DNA of 8,489 nt, from assembly GCA_964593905.1 (NCBI GenBank), contig CAZQLE010000175.1:1-8489 (forward strand). The letters run 5' to 3'. Shown here piece by piece: positions 1 through 6,585 of this stretch. The notes under the pieces are model-generated. The model was given only the letters and a program-made list of their open reading frames with translations. It was not told the origin of the DNA and ran no database searches. Made by a program: the position numbers and the translations under genes. How positions within the stretch are numbered: position 1 is the first letter of the stretch; the number at the start of each line of letters is the position of its first letter. This stretch comes from CAZQLE01 sp964593905 (GTDB lineage Bacteria > Chloroflexota > Anaerolineae > Anaerolineales > Anaerolineaceae).

Positions 1-757
1 ATCCAGTTTTCTGGCGGCAGTAACCAACGCCCGCCCGAAAATTGCCGATTATCCGTTTACAACCCTGGAACCCAACCTGGGTGTGTCGGAATTGGATATC
101 AATCATGTGCTGGTTCTAGCCGATATTCCGGGCCTGATCGAAGGTGCGCACCAGGGGGCCGGTCTGGGTGATTCGTTCCTGCGCCACATTCAGCGTACGC
201 GGGTATTGATCCATGTGTTGGACGGCATGGCAGAAGACCCGGCCGCAGATTTTGACCAGATTAACGCCGAGATGGCGCTGTTTGATGCGGCGCTGTCTAA
301 AAAACCGCAGATTGTTGTATTCAACAAAATGGATATGCCTGAGGTGCAGGAGCGTTTTGAAGCGGTTAAAAAAGCAATTAAGAAGCGCGGGCATGAATTA
401 ATTCCGATCTCTGCCGCCGCACGCGATGAATTGAAACCCGTGTTATGGAAAGCCTACGAACTGTTGCAGACTGCACCAGAACCCGAAGCCGTGGTTGAAC
501 TGCCGGTATACCGGCCTGAAGAAGATCCGCGCCAGTTTACGATTGAACGCGCTGAAGATGGCGATGGCTGGGTTGTGCGCGGTGCGTCGATTGAACGGGC
601 GGCAAAAATGACCTTCTGGGAATATGAAGGTTCGGTGCGCCGTTTCCAGCGTTTGATGGAAACGCTGGGTGTGGAAGTTGCGCTGCGTAAACTGGGCATT
701 GAGAACGGTGATACCGTGTATATTGGGGATGAAGCCGAACTGGAATGGCTGGATTGA
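1..757 (+). CDS. obgE: GTPase Obg/CgtA, C-terminal part (5' end outside window)
   Basis: Reading frame opens at position 2 with no start codon, so the N-terminal Obg glycine-rich fold and most of the Walker A loop are cut off by the window edge; 251 residues remain. Visible in order: the tail of the P-loop (SSFLAAVTNA), the Obg switch I signature YPFTTLEPNLGV (about residues 17-28), the G3 motif DIPGLIEGA with the downstream QGAGLGDSFLRHI stretch (41-64), G4 NKMD (108-111), G5 around ISA (136-138), and a C-terminal OCT domain (about 175-251). Family knowledge: Obg is an essential GTPase that binds the large ribosomal subunit during assembly and links it to the stringent response. The OCT domain is a variable but common C-terminal extension. 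nadD starts 3 nt after the stop codon, so the two are almost certainly cotranscribed. Identity is very secure. Confidence 0.97.
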   Translation, partial: SSFLAAVTNARPKIADYPFTTLEPNLGVSELDINHVLVLADIPGLIEGAHQGAGLGDSFLRHIQRTRVLIHVLDGMAEDPAADFDQINAEMALFDAALSKKPQIVVFNKMDMPEVQERFEAVKKAIKKRGHELIPISAAARDELKPVLWKAYELLQTAPEPEAVVELPVYRPEEDPRQFTIERAEDGDGWVVRGASIERAAKMTFWEYEGSVRRFQRLMETLGVEVALRKLGIENGDTVYIGDEAELEWLD

Positions 758-760
758 GCG

Positions 761-1360
761 ATGAACATCGGCATTTTTGGCGGAACTTTTGACCCGCCGC
801 ATGTCGGTCATCTAATTTTGGCCGGTGAAGCGGCTGACCAGCTTAACCTGAATAAGGTTTTGTGGGTGGTAACGCCCAACCCGCCGCATAAGCGCACCCA
901 ACCGATCAGCCGGGCAGATCAGCGCGCCCTTCTGGTTCAGGCCGCAATTGAGGGAGATGCGCGGTTTGAGCTTTCGCGGGTGGATCTTGACCGGCCCGCT
1001 CCCCATTATTCGGTTGATACGGTTCGATTTATTGCCGCAGAAAACCCCGCAGCAAACCTGTTTTTTCTCATTGGCGGAGATTCTTTGCGCGATCTGCCCA
1101 CCTGGCATCAACCTGAGCTGTTGACCAGGCTGGTGAGCGGATACGGCGTTTTGCGCCGCCCGGGGGCCGAGTTTGACTTGCCCTCCCTGGAGCATTTGAT
1201 CCCCGGTGTGTCAAAAAAGATTAATTTTATTGACACACCCCAGGTGGATATTTCGGCCAGGGTAATTCGCCAGCGAATTGCCGCCGGCAGGCATTTCCGT
1301 CATTTTTTGCCGCCCCGCGTCTATGAACTGATTGAGCAGCAGCGCTGGTATCAAAAATAA
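761..1360 (+). CDS. nadD: nicotinate-nucleotide adenylyltransferase
   Basis: Encodes 199 aa, the normal size for NadD. It transfers AMP from ATP to nicotinate mononucleotide to make deamido-NAD, the penultimate cytoplasmic step of NAD synthesis. The N-terminal nucleotidyltransferase signature GGTFDPPHVGH (residues 7-17) carries the HxGH active site. NPPHK (40-44), PHYSVDT (81-87) and LIGGDSLRDLPTWHQ (103-117) are typical NadD substrate-binding blocks. Near the C-terminus DISARVIRQRI (163-173) is the SxxxIR-type ATP-binding motif; the usual ISSTxIR reads ISARVIR here. The ATG lies 3 nt after the obgE stop with only a weak upstream Shine-Dalgarno, suggesting translational coupling. Obg-NadD adjacency is common in bacteria. 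No rsfS follows; the unit ends at a hairpin facing a convergent gene. Confidence 0.97.
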   Translation: MNIGIFGGTFDPPHVGHLILAGEAADQLNLNKVLWVVTPNPPHKRTQPISRADQRALLVQAAIEGDARFELSRVDLDRPAPHYSVDTVRFIAAENPAANLFFLIGGDSLRDLPTWHQPELLTRLVSGYGVLRRPGAEFDLPSLEHLIPGVSKKINFIDTPQVDISARVIRQRIAAGRHFRHFLPPRVYELIEQQRWYQK

Positions 1361-1427
1361 GCGGGTGCGGTGCGTCTGGTCGGCAGGGCGTTTTCTGTGT
1401 AATCTGTGCCGCTGCAAAAATAATTAA

Positions 1428-1459
1428 CACCCCCTCAGATTGATAGACTTGAGGGGGTG
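1428..1459. terminator. bidirectional intrinsic terminator between nadD and lipoprotein gene
   Basis: Perfect 10-bp inverted repeat, CACCCCCTCA (1428-1437) and TGAGGGGGTG (1450-1459), with a 12-nt loop. On the plus strand it is followed by a short T run (1461-1464). On the minus strand it is followed by a T-rich stretch (complement of 1415-1427). It sits between two convergent genes and can serve both. The minus-strand T tract is the stronger. Confidence 0.85.
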
Positions 1460-1481
1460 CTTTTGATCGTGCTGCGTAAAT

Positions 1482-2336
1482 TTATTTCTGGATGAGATCC
1501 AGGTTCCCGACGCCCATATCCACTGTGATGATCAGTTTGGGGCCTGTGCCTTCGGAGCGGTATGTGTTTCCATCAATGGACCAGGTTCCGCTGGGGTTGA
1601 TATTATTCAACCCGCCCGAGATGCGCACTTCGGCCGGAACCCCATCGGGGATGGTGATCTTTACATTGCTGACCCCGCTCGAAATGCGGACATTGCCATC
1701 TTGTTGCAGCTTGCCTGAAAAATCAAGCGTGTAAGAACCGGCGCCCGATTTGAACACCATATCTTTAAAGTTGGCATTTGCAAGACCCGTCAATTCGACC
1801 GCGGAAGTGCCGGTTGAATAAGAAAACAGATTCATGGTTACCGGGTTTACTTTGTCAAAGTTCATTGCGGTGCTGCTGGCGCCGTCATTCACTTCGAGGC
1901 GTGTCAGCGCAACGCCGCTCAGGTCAAAGTCACCTTCATAAGCGCCGGCATGGATGGTTAATGCAATGGGGGTTGTCCCGAGCTTAAGCGTCCAGAGGTT
2001 CTCTGTGTTTTTGGGTGGGATGCCGCTGATATTGGTTTCTTGCCGAATTTCGACCACGCCGTTGTTGCGGGTGATGGTCGGCTTCCACTGCTCAACATTG
2101 TAGCGGATCTCACCTTCCACCAGGCCCGCAGCGCCGGGTTCAAGGTTCAGTTTGCCTGCTCCTGTGGTCAGAATCAAACGGGTTTCTTCTCCGGCTGCCG
2201 GGGCCGGCTCATTGACCGAAAACAGGGTAGGCTCAATCTGACGCATTTTGGGCAGGTCGATATTCACGCCGCAGGCCAGACTGACCAACGCCATGACAAG
2301 TATGACAACAAGAATGGAGCGAGTTTGTTTTTTCAT
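1482..2336 (-). CDS. toast-rack-type lipoprotein (LiaF/DUF2154-like)
   Basis: Encodes 284 aa from the ATG at 2336. The longer frame starts with TTG at 2342, but the AAAGGA site (2345-2350) is 8 nt from the ATG and only 2 nt from the TTG. The N-terminus is a lipoprotein signal: KK, a hydrophobic run to about residue 21, then SLAC-G with Cys22 as the lipidated residue (Ser at -3 is not the most canonical lipobox). The mature part has a block resembling the Toast_rack N-terminal domain (about 57-100, with EGEIRYNVEQWKPTI). Short G-rich strands then recur: AGAYEGDFDLSG, SGAGSYTLDFSG, SSGVSNVKITIPDG, SGGLNNINPSG, MGVGNLDLI. This is a right-handed beta-stack pattern also found in LiaF and DUF4097 proteins. 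Its biochemical role is unknown. It is the last gene of the ECF sigma unit, which suggests an envelope-stress sensor or effector anchored in the membrane. Confidence 0.82.
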   Translation of the reverse strand: MKKQTRSILVVILVMALVSLACGVNIDLPKMRQIEPTLFSVNEPAPAAGEETRLILTTGAGKLNLEPGAAGLVEGEIRYNVEQWKPTITRNNGVVEIRQETNISGIPPKNTENLWTLKLGTTPIALTIHAGAYEGDFDLSGVALTRLEVNDGASSTAMNFDKVNPVTMNLFSYSTGTSAVELTGLANANFKDMVFKSGAGSYTLDFSGKLQQDGNVRISSGVSNVKITIPDGVPAEVRISGGLNNINPSGTWSIDGNTYRSEGTGPKLIITVDMGVGNLDLIQK

Positions 2337-2344
2337 TTTCAAAA

Positions 2345-2350
2345 TCCTTT
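2345..2350 (-). promoter_or_regulatory. ribosome-binding site fixing the lipoprotein start
   Basis: The minus strand reads AAAGGA, 8 nt before the ATG at 2336. It rules against the in-frame TTG at 2342, which would be only 2 nt away. Confidence 0.75.
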
Positions 2351-2363
2351 TGCTTGAGATAAC

Positions 2364-2395
2364 CAGAGGCGGACGTTTTTATACGCCCGCCTCTG
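2364..2395 (-). other. intergenic RNA hairpin between the membrane-protein and lipoprotein genes
   Basis: Inverted repeat with 13-nt arms (2364-2376 and 2383-2395), a 6-nt A-rich loop on the minus strand and a single G.U wobble in the transcript. It lies 8 nt after the stop of the upstream gene and 27 nt before the lipoprotein start. No T tract follows, so it is not a typical intrinsic terminator. It may set the relative level of the last gene through partial termination, RNase processing or 3'-end protection. Confidence 0.6.
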
Positions 2396-2403
2396 TGAAT
2401 AGG

Positions 2404-3411
2404 CTAAAAACTTGCAGGCGGTTCAGGGTTTGGAGCGGCCGGGGTAAGGGCCGGGGGTGTCGATTTCAGGGGGACCACGGTGCCCATCTTGGAATAGATG
2501 ACGGCGCCTAACCCGATCATTGAGGCCAGCAGCGGGAGGATCCAACCACAGGGGATCCAACTGATTGCGGCTGCGACCAGTGAGATGGTTAGGGTGCCTA
2601 CTCCGGCCGAGACTGCGGGCGCCCAATCCATTTTCAGGCTGGCCGACAGGCGTTTGCCCAGCTCAAGACCGATGGCGATCCAGCCGAAGGCCAGCGCCGC
2701 GAGCAAGACCAGCAAGCCGATGATGCTGATGGGGGCCAAAATAATGGTAATAGCCAGGATCACCAGTAAACCGGGAGCTGCAACCACGGTGAGCAGCCCG
2801 AGCGCCCCCGACATCACCGGTTGCAGGGCGATTGTCTCGGCCACCCGTTCTGTGGGCCGCCCAAGAAAGAGCACAATCACCACTGCCAGCGCCGCCAGCG
2901 CAATGGCCTGGAAGAAGACCCACAGCACCGAACCAATGGCCTGCAACCCCTGGCTAAAAAATGTTCCGCTGACCGGGTTGGCAATATTCGGCACCTTGAA
3001 TCCCAGGCTGTCGGGGCTTTCGATGGATACACTGCCAGAGATGACCGTGTTTTCAGAGCGGCGAAGTGTTCCGCCGACGGCGCTAACGTCGCCCTGGACG
3101 TTTGCAGTATCTGAAAGACGGGCTGTTCCACCGATGATGAGTACGTCACCGTTAATTTTTCCGTCTACGTCCAATGAACCGCCGGTAACAACGACATTGC
3201 CGTTGACGACTGCACTGTCTTCGATGAGTGCGCTGCCGCCCAGAATGACCAGGTCACCATCCAGCGTCTGGTTGGCGGGCAAGCGATAACTTCCACCGAA
3301 GACTACTTTGCCGTCTCCTTCCGGTGTCTGGGCAAATGCCTGAGTCGGAAATGCCAGGCTGAAAGTAAAAACCAACGCCAGCAAGATGAAAAGTTTTGAT
3401 AATAGTTTCAT
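2404..3411 (-). CDS. exported bactofilin-like repeat protein with C-terminal membrane domain
   Basis: Encodes 335 aa from the ATG at 3411. That start is chosen because it overlaps the anti-sigma stop (ATGA), begins a clean signal peptide and has AGGGAG 10 nt upstream; the longer frame adds 11 polar residues. Domains: signal peptide 1-27 with AFA cleavage site; bactofilin-like beta-repeats about 49-130, four units of roughly 17-20 residues with the core GxVxxxGG (GDLVILGGSA, GNVVVTGGSL, GDVLIIGGTA, GDVSAVGGTL); then about four hydrophobic segments (about 157-184, 201-245 probably two, 265-306) and a Pro/Ala-rich tail. Bactofilins are polymer-forming and normally cytoplasmic. Here the solenoid follows a signal peptide, so it should face outside the membrane. 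The role is not known. Its position directly behind sigma and anti-sigma genes suggests a structural or sensing part of an envelope-stress response. Confidence 0.82.
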   Translation of the reverse strand: MKLLSKLFILLALVFTFSLAFPTQAFAQTPEGDGKVVFGGSYRLPANQTLDGDLVILGGSALIEDSAVVNGNVVVTGGSLDVDGKINGDVLIIGGTARLSDTANVQGDVSAVGGTLRRSENTVISGSVSIESPDSLGFKVPNIANPVSGTFFSQGLQAIGSVLWVFFQAIALAALAVVIVLFLGRPTERVAETIALQPVMSGALGLLTVVAAPGLLVILAITIILAPISIIGLLVLLAALAFGWIAIGLELGKRLSASLKMDWAPAVSAGVGTLTISLVAAAISWIPCGWILPLLASMIGLGAVIYSKMGTVVPLKSTPPALTPAAPNPEPPASF

Positions 3412-3941
3412 TTTTGAAATACTCCCTGTGCTGCGATCCGCCACATGCTAAACAACCAGACCGATACCACCACTGCCAGAGCAGAGGTGCCAATGATCCA
3501 GGATGTGATCGTCAGAATCGCGGGTTGCGAACGAACAAAATTCCACACAAAAGCTTCCAGCGCGCCCATTTGCACAATGATGTTACCGACCACTTCAAGG
3601 ATCGAACTGAGGATGCGCGCAGGAGAGGTTGAAAGGAAGAGAACGACGGTGAGCAGCAGCAAGGTCCCAAAGGCGGCTGATCCTAAAAAGAACAACAACC
3701 TGCGGACCATCCGCTTTTGCTGGAGGGCCAGACGGCGGGCAAAATCGTTTTGCCAGCGCTGCGTAAACCCTGGCTTCGGTGAAACCATCGCGACAGATTT
3801 GAAACAAGCTTCTACCGAATGAAGGTCTTGCCGCAGCCTTGCGCAGTCGGGGCAAAGCGAGAGGTGTGCCTCCAGCTCTTGCTCCTGGATGGGGGTGAGT
3901 TCTTCTTCAAAAATCCAGTTCTCAAAAGGCTGGTGATTCAT
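3408..3941 (-). CDS. zinc-finger transmembrane anti-sigma factor
   Basis: Encodes 177 aa from the ATG at 3941; an in-frame GTG at 3959 would add six residues but lies upstream of the good AAAGGA site. An N-terminal ZAS/zf-HC2-type anti-sigma domain carries the hallmark Hx3Cx2C as HLSLCPDC (His26, Cys30, Cys33); His3 may be the fourth ligand. Two clear membrane segments follow (about 80-104 and 141-166) with a further moderately hydrophobic stretch between them (about 111-135). Such proteins hold an ECF sigma factor at the membrane and release it on a signal. It overlaps the sigma gene by 20 nt and the next gene by 4 nt, so the three are translationally coupled and it is very likely the cognate partner of the sigma factor. 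The signal and release mechanism are not evident. Confidence 0.88.
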   Translation of the reverse strand: MNHQPFENWIFEEELTPIQEQELEAHLSLCPDCARLRQDLHSVEACFKSVAMVSPKPGFTQRWQNDFARRLALQQKRMVRRLLFFLGSAAFGTLLLLTVVLFLSTSPARILSSILEVVGNIIVQMGALEAFVWNFVRSQPAILTITSWIIGTSALAVVVSVWLFSMWRIAAQGVFQK

Positions 3942-4515
3942 GGCGGTTCCTTTCGGCACAGGTGGTTTCTGGCTGAGATGCTTGCCAGCTCTTGGCCAGG
4001 GTTTGCCTGGCGCGGAAAAGGCGGCTCTTCACAGCACTGACGGTGAGGTGCAAGGCATCAGCAATTTCTTGATCCGAAAAATCGTACCAATATTTTAGTG
4101 CAACTGCTGAACGGTCTTGCGGGTTCAGCGATTTTAACAAGCTGCGCAAGCGGTTATCCTCTTCTGATCGCGATGCGCTGCTCTCGGGGTCGGGAGCGTG
4201 ATCGGCGATCATTTCCTCAAAGGCGTCATCGATCGAAAAGGTCGGCATTTTGCGCCGGCGGTGTTGATCGATGCAGTAATGAGCAGCGATTGAAAGCAGC
4301 CAGGTGGTGAAAGAACGGTCTCGGTCATACCGATCCAGCGCCTGATAAGCGCGCCAAAAAGTCTCCTGAGCTGCATCTTCCGCCTCCTGGGGGTCACCCA
4401 ACATGCGGTAGCACAGGTTAAAGACCGGGGTTTGGTAGGCCTCGACCAATTCTGTAAAGGCGTCCGGGTCGCCGTGTAATGCGGCTTGCAGCCGGGCTGC
4501 TTCAAAGTTACTCAC
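3922..4515 (-). CDS. ECF-type RNA polymerase sigma factor (sigma-70 family)
   Basis: Encodes 197 aa from a GTG at 4515, preceded by AGGAG with a 6-nt gap. The longest frame starts at a TTG (4551) that has no ribosome-binding site and would lie about at or upstream of the transcript start predicted from the promoter at 4553-4580. Region 2 is at about 17-88: DPDAFTELVEAYQTPVFNLC, then EAEDAAQETFWRAY (core binding), then RSFTTWLLSIAAHYCIDQHRRRK (-10 recognition). Region 4 is at about 127-175 with the helix-turn-helix DQEIADALHLTVSAVKSRLFRAR for -35 binding. A long acidic linker joins them, and region 3 is absent, as expected for the ECF class. It should direct RNA polymerase to envelope-stress promoters, including its own. 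The gene is first in a unit with its anti-sigma factor. I do not assign an ECF subgroup. Confidence 0.93.
   Translation of the reverse strand: MSNFEAARLQAALHGDPDAFTELVEAYQTPVFNLCYRMLGDPQEAEDAAQETFWRAYQALDRYDRDRSFTTWLLSIAAHYCIDQHRRRKMPTFSIDDAFEEMIADHAPDPESSASRSEEDNRLRSLLKSLNPQDRSAVALKYWYDFSDQEIADALHLTVSAVKSRLFRARQTLAKSWQASQPETTCAERNRHESPAF
3948..3953 (-). promoter_or_regulatory. ribosome-binding site fixing the anti-sigma start
   Basis: The minus strand reads AAAGGA, 6 nt before the ATG at 3941. It lies inside the C-terminal codons of the sigma gene, consistent with coupled translation. Confidence 0.75.
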
Positions 4516-4521
4516 CAGAAA

Positions 4522-4526
4522 CTCCT
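4522..4526 (-). promoter_or_regulatory. ribosome-binding site fixing the sigma factor start
   Basis: The minus strand reads AGGAG, 6 nt upstream of the GTG at 4515. This is the strongest ribosome-binding site near the gene's 5' end. Confidence 0.75.
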
Positions 4527-4552
4527 GTTCCTTATTTATTTTCTTACTCAAA

Positions 4553-4580
4553 TATACGCGTTGATTTCAAAAAGGTTGCA
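4553..4580 (-). promoter_or_regulatory. ECF sigma-dependent promoter, probably autoregulatory
   Basis: On the minus strand the -35 element TGCAACC (4580-4574) is followed by a T-run, and the -10 element CGTATA lies at 4558-4553. TGCAAC-N16-CGTA matches the general ECF layout (for example Bacillus SigW, TGAAAC-N16-CGTA). Predicted transcription start is near 4545-4548, giving a leader of about 30 nt to the GTG start of the sigma gene. Use by this particular sigma factor is inferred from position. Confidence 0.72.
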
Positions 4581-4589
4581 TGTGTTTTT

Positions 4590-4618
4590 TTGATTGTAAC
4601 CTATCGTCAGAATTTAAT
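4590..4618 (+). promoter_or_regulatory. candidate housekeeping promoter for the glycosidase-galT unit
   Basis: TTGATT (4590-4595), a 17-nt spacer and TTTAAT (4613-4618) match the sigma-70 consensus at 4 of 6 and 5 of 6 bases. It points toward the gene at 4701 and leaves a leader of about 75 nt. It lies back to back with the ECF promoter of the sigma gene. Prediction by eye only. Confidence 0.4.
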
Positions 4619-4700
4619 TGATTGTAAAATGGAAGGGTGCGAGACTGGCGCTGTGCAACCGTGGCCCTATCCAGCTTTGGATTGATTTCGGGAGTTTTTC

Positions 4701-6584
4701 ATGCAGCTTAGAATTTCGGGACGTTGGTTTCTTGACCCCAAAGACCGGCGGGTTTTGTTGCGAGGGGTTAACCTGGGGGGGAGTTCAAAGCTGCCTTATT
4801 TTAAGGACGGCGAAGGCCGCGACCCCGCCTGGCTTGCCCCACAGCGCAGTCCGACTTTTGTGGGCCGGCCCTTTCCCATTGGCGAAGCCGATGAGCATTT
4901 TCGGCGGCTGGCGGGGTGGGGCTTTAACTGCCTGCGTTTGCTGACCACCTGGGAAGCGGTGGAGCATGGCGGACCAGGCCTGTATGATGAAGCTTACCTG
5001 GATTATTTTGCGCGGGTGGTGAAAAAAGCCGCTGAATACGGGCTGTTTGTGTATATCGACCCGCACCAGGATGTGTGGAGCCGCTGGTCGGGTGGTGACG
5101 GCGCGCCCGCCTGGACGCTGGAATTGACCGGGTTTAATTTGAAGAACCTGGATGCGGCTGAAGCAGCGGTCACCATGGCCGGGCGGTACCCTGATTACGA
5201 TCCCATGATCTGGGTGAATAACAACCGGCGGCTGGCGGCGGGGACGATGTTCACCCTGTTTTTTGCCGGAGATCGTTTTGCGCCGCAAACGCGAATGGAA
5301 GGCGCCCCTGTTCAGGGGTATTTGCAGGATCATTTTATCGCCGCAATGCGCCAGGTGGCGCTGCGTTTGCAGGGTCTGAATCATGTTTTGGGGTTTGGGC
5401 CGCTGAATGAACCCAATGCCGGGTTTATCGGTTTGCCCAGCTTGAGCCAGCCGTTGTTTTTTAAGCAAAAAGGCCCGGCGCTCACCGGTTTTGAGGCGTT
5501 GTATATTCCGGCCGGTTTTACAACTGAAACACCGTTGAATAAACTGGAGGGCTTTTCGCTGCGCCCGGATGGTACGGTGGTTTTGAACCCCGGTAAGGTA
5601 TCGGCCTGGCAAACCCCACAGCGCGATATCTGGCGCGCCCACGGCGTTTGGGATTTGGATGGGCGTGGTCGGCCGGTTTTGTTGCGGGACGATTATTTCA
5701 GCGGGGCCAGATTTTTTGAAGACGGGGTGCGTCCGTTTTCGCTGCGTTTTGCGCAGATGATGGCCGAAATTGAGCCAGCCTGGGCGCTCTTTGTAGAGGG
5801 TCAGCCCGGTTCAACAGAGCGCTTTAATCTCCCGGCCAGAATGATGGCGGTGAATGCCAGTCACTGGTATGATCAGCCCACCTTAATGACCGGGCATTAT
5901 GACCCTGATCTGGGCTATGACTGGTTTGAGCGCAGATCTGTTTATGGGCGTGAAAATGTTCGTCGTTCGATCTCGGACCAGATTGGTTTTTTGCGGCAGC
6001 TATCGCAGACCGATCAGGGTGAGATTCCAACCCTGATCGGAGAATTTGGCCTGCCCTATGATCTGGATGGCGGCGCGGCCTATCGCAGCGGTGATTTTTC
6101 GGCCCAGATTGAAGCGGCCGACAGTTATTATGCCGCGCTGGACGAACACCTGGTGCACGCGGCCCAGTGGAACTATACAGCGGATAACAGCAATGCATGG
6201 GGTGATCAATGGAACCTGGAAGATTTGTCTATCTTCAGCCGTGATCAACAAAGCGAACCTGACGACCCAGACAGCGGCGGGCGGGGTCTGGCGGGGTTTG
6301 TGCGCCCCACACTGCGCGCCTGCGCTGGTCTGCCGCTGGCGCAGCGCTTTGACCGCGAAAGCGGCGCCTTTACCCTGAAGATCGACGCCGACCCTGATCT
6401 GCTGGCCCCGACAGTGTTGTTCGTGCCCCGGCTGCAATATCCCGACGGCCTGGACGCGCGGGTAAGCAGCGGAACGGTGGATTATGACCCCCTGACCCAG
6501 GAAATGGTCTGGTATCTCGATGAACCGGGAGAGCAGATTTTGCAAATTTTTCGTCATCCAGAAGAATACTATGGAGTAGATTGA
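4701..6584 (+). CDS. GH5 glycoside hydrolase, steryl-glucosidase/glucosylceramidase-like
   Basis: Encodes 627 aa; the ATG has GGGAG 6 nt upstream. No signal peptide or membrane segment is visible, so it is probably cytoplasmic. The first part is a family 5 (clan GH-A) barrel: LRGVNLGGSSKLP (19-32), WGFNCLRLLTTWEAVEH (73-89), YIDPHQDVWSRWSGG (118-132), GFGPLNEPNAGF with acid/base Glu237 (231-242), a HWYD block (388-391) and IGEFGLPYD with nucleophile Glu448 (446-454). The remainder (about 530-627) looks like a beta-sandwich GH5 C-terminal domain. The combination RGVNLGGSSK, FVGRPFPIGEA, DPHQDVWSR and LAAGTMFTLFFAGD recalls fungal EGCrP-type enzymes (GH5 subfamily 12), which remove glucose from steryl glucosides or glucosylceramide; this is from memory, not a search. 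Both catalytic glutamates are present. galT starts 1 nt after the stop. The natural substrate is unknown; a glycolipid is the leading guess. Confidence 0.87.
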   Translation: MQLRISGRWFLDPKDRRVLLRGVNLGGSSKLPYFKDGEGRDPAWLAPQRSPTFVGRPFPIGEADEHFRRLAGWGFNCLRLLTTWEAVEHGGPGLYDEAYLDYFARVVKKAAEYGLFVYIDPHQDVWSRWSGGDGAPAWTLELTGFNLKNLDAAEAAVTMAGRYPDYDPMIWVNNNRRLAAGTMFTLFFAGDRFAPQTRMEGAPVQGYLQDHFIAAMRQVALRLQGLNHVLGFGPLNEPNAGFIGLPSLSQPLFFKQKGPALTGFEALYIPAGFTTETPLNKLEGFSLRPDGTVVLNPGKVSAWQTPQRDIWRAHGVWDLDGRGRPVLLRDDYFSGARFFEDGVRPFSLRFAQMMAEIEPAWALFVEGQPGSTERFNLPARMMAVNASHWYDQPTLMTGHYDPDLGYDWFERRSVYGRENVRRSISDQIGFLRQLSQTDQGEIPTLIGEFGLPYDLDGGAAYRSGDFSAQIEAADSYYAALDEHLVHAAQWNYTADNSNAWGDQWNLEDLSIFSRDQQSEPDDPDSGGRGLAGFVRPTLRACAGLPLAQRFDRESGAFTLKIDADPDLLAPTVLFVPRLQYPDGLDARVSSGTVDYDPLTQEMVWYLDEPGEQILQIFRHPEEYYGVD

Positions 6585-6585
6585 C

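Noticed and set aside
2498..3289. Long plus-strand open frame (263 codons) opposite the bactofilin-like membrane protein gene
   Set aside because: Low-complexity Ser/Thr/Pro/Ala translation typical of the antisense of a hydrophobic gene; no domain, and the opposite strand has a signal peptide, repeats and coupled overlaps.
4595..4610. Possible plus-strand ECF promoter for the glycosidase (TGTAACC followed by CGTC)
   Set aside because: The CGTC lies only 3 nt after the AACC, far from the roughly 15-16 nt spacing required, so it cannot be a matching -10.
4785..5642. Long minus-strand open frame (285 codons) opposite the glycoside hydrolase gene
   Set aside because: Arg/Gln/Pro-rich translation with no recognisable motif, lying antisense to conserved GH5 catalytic blocks.
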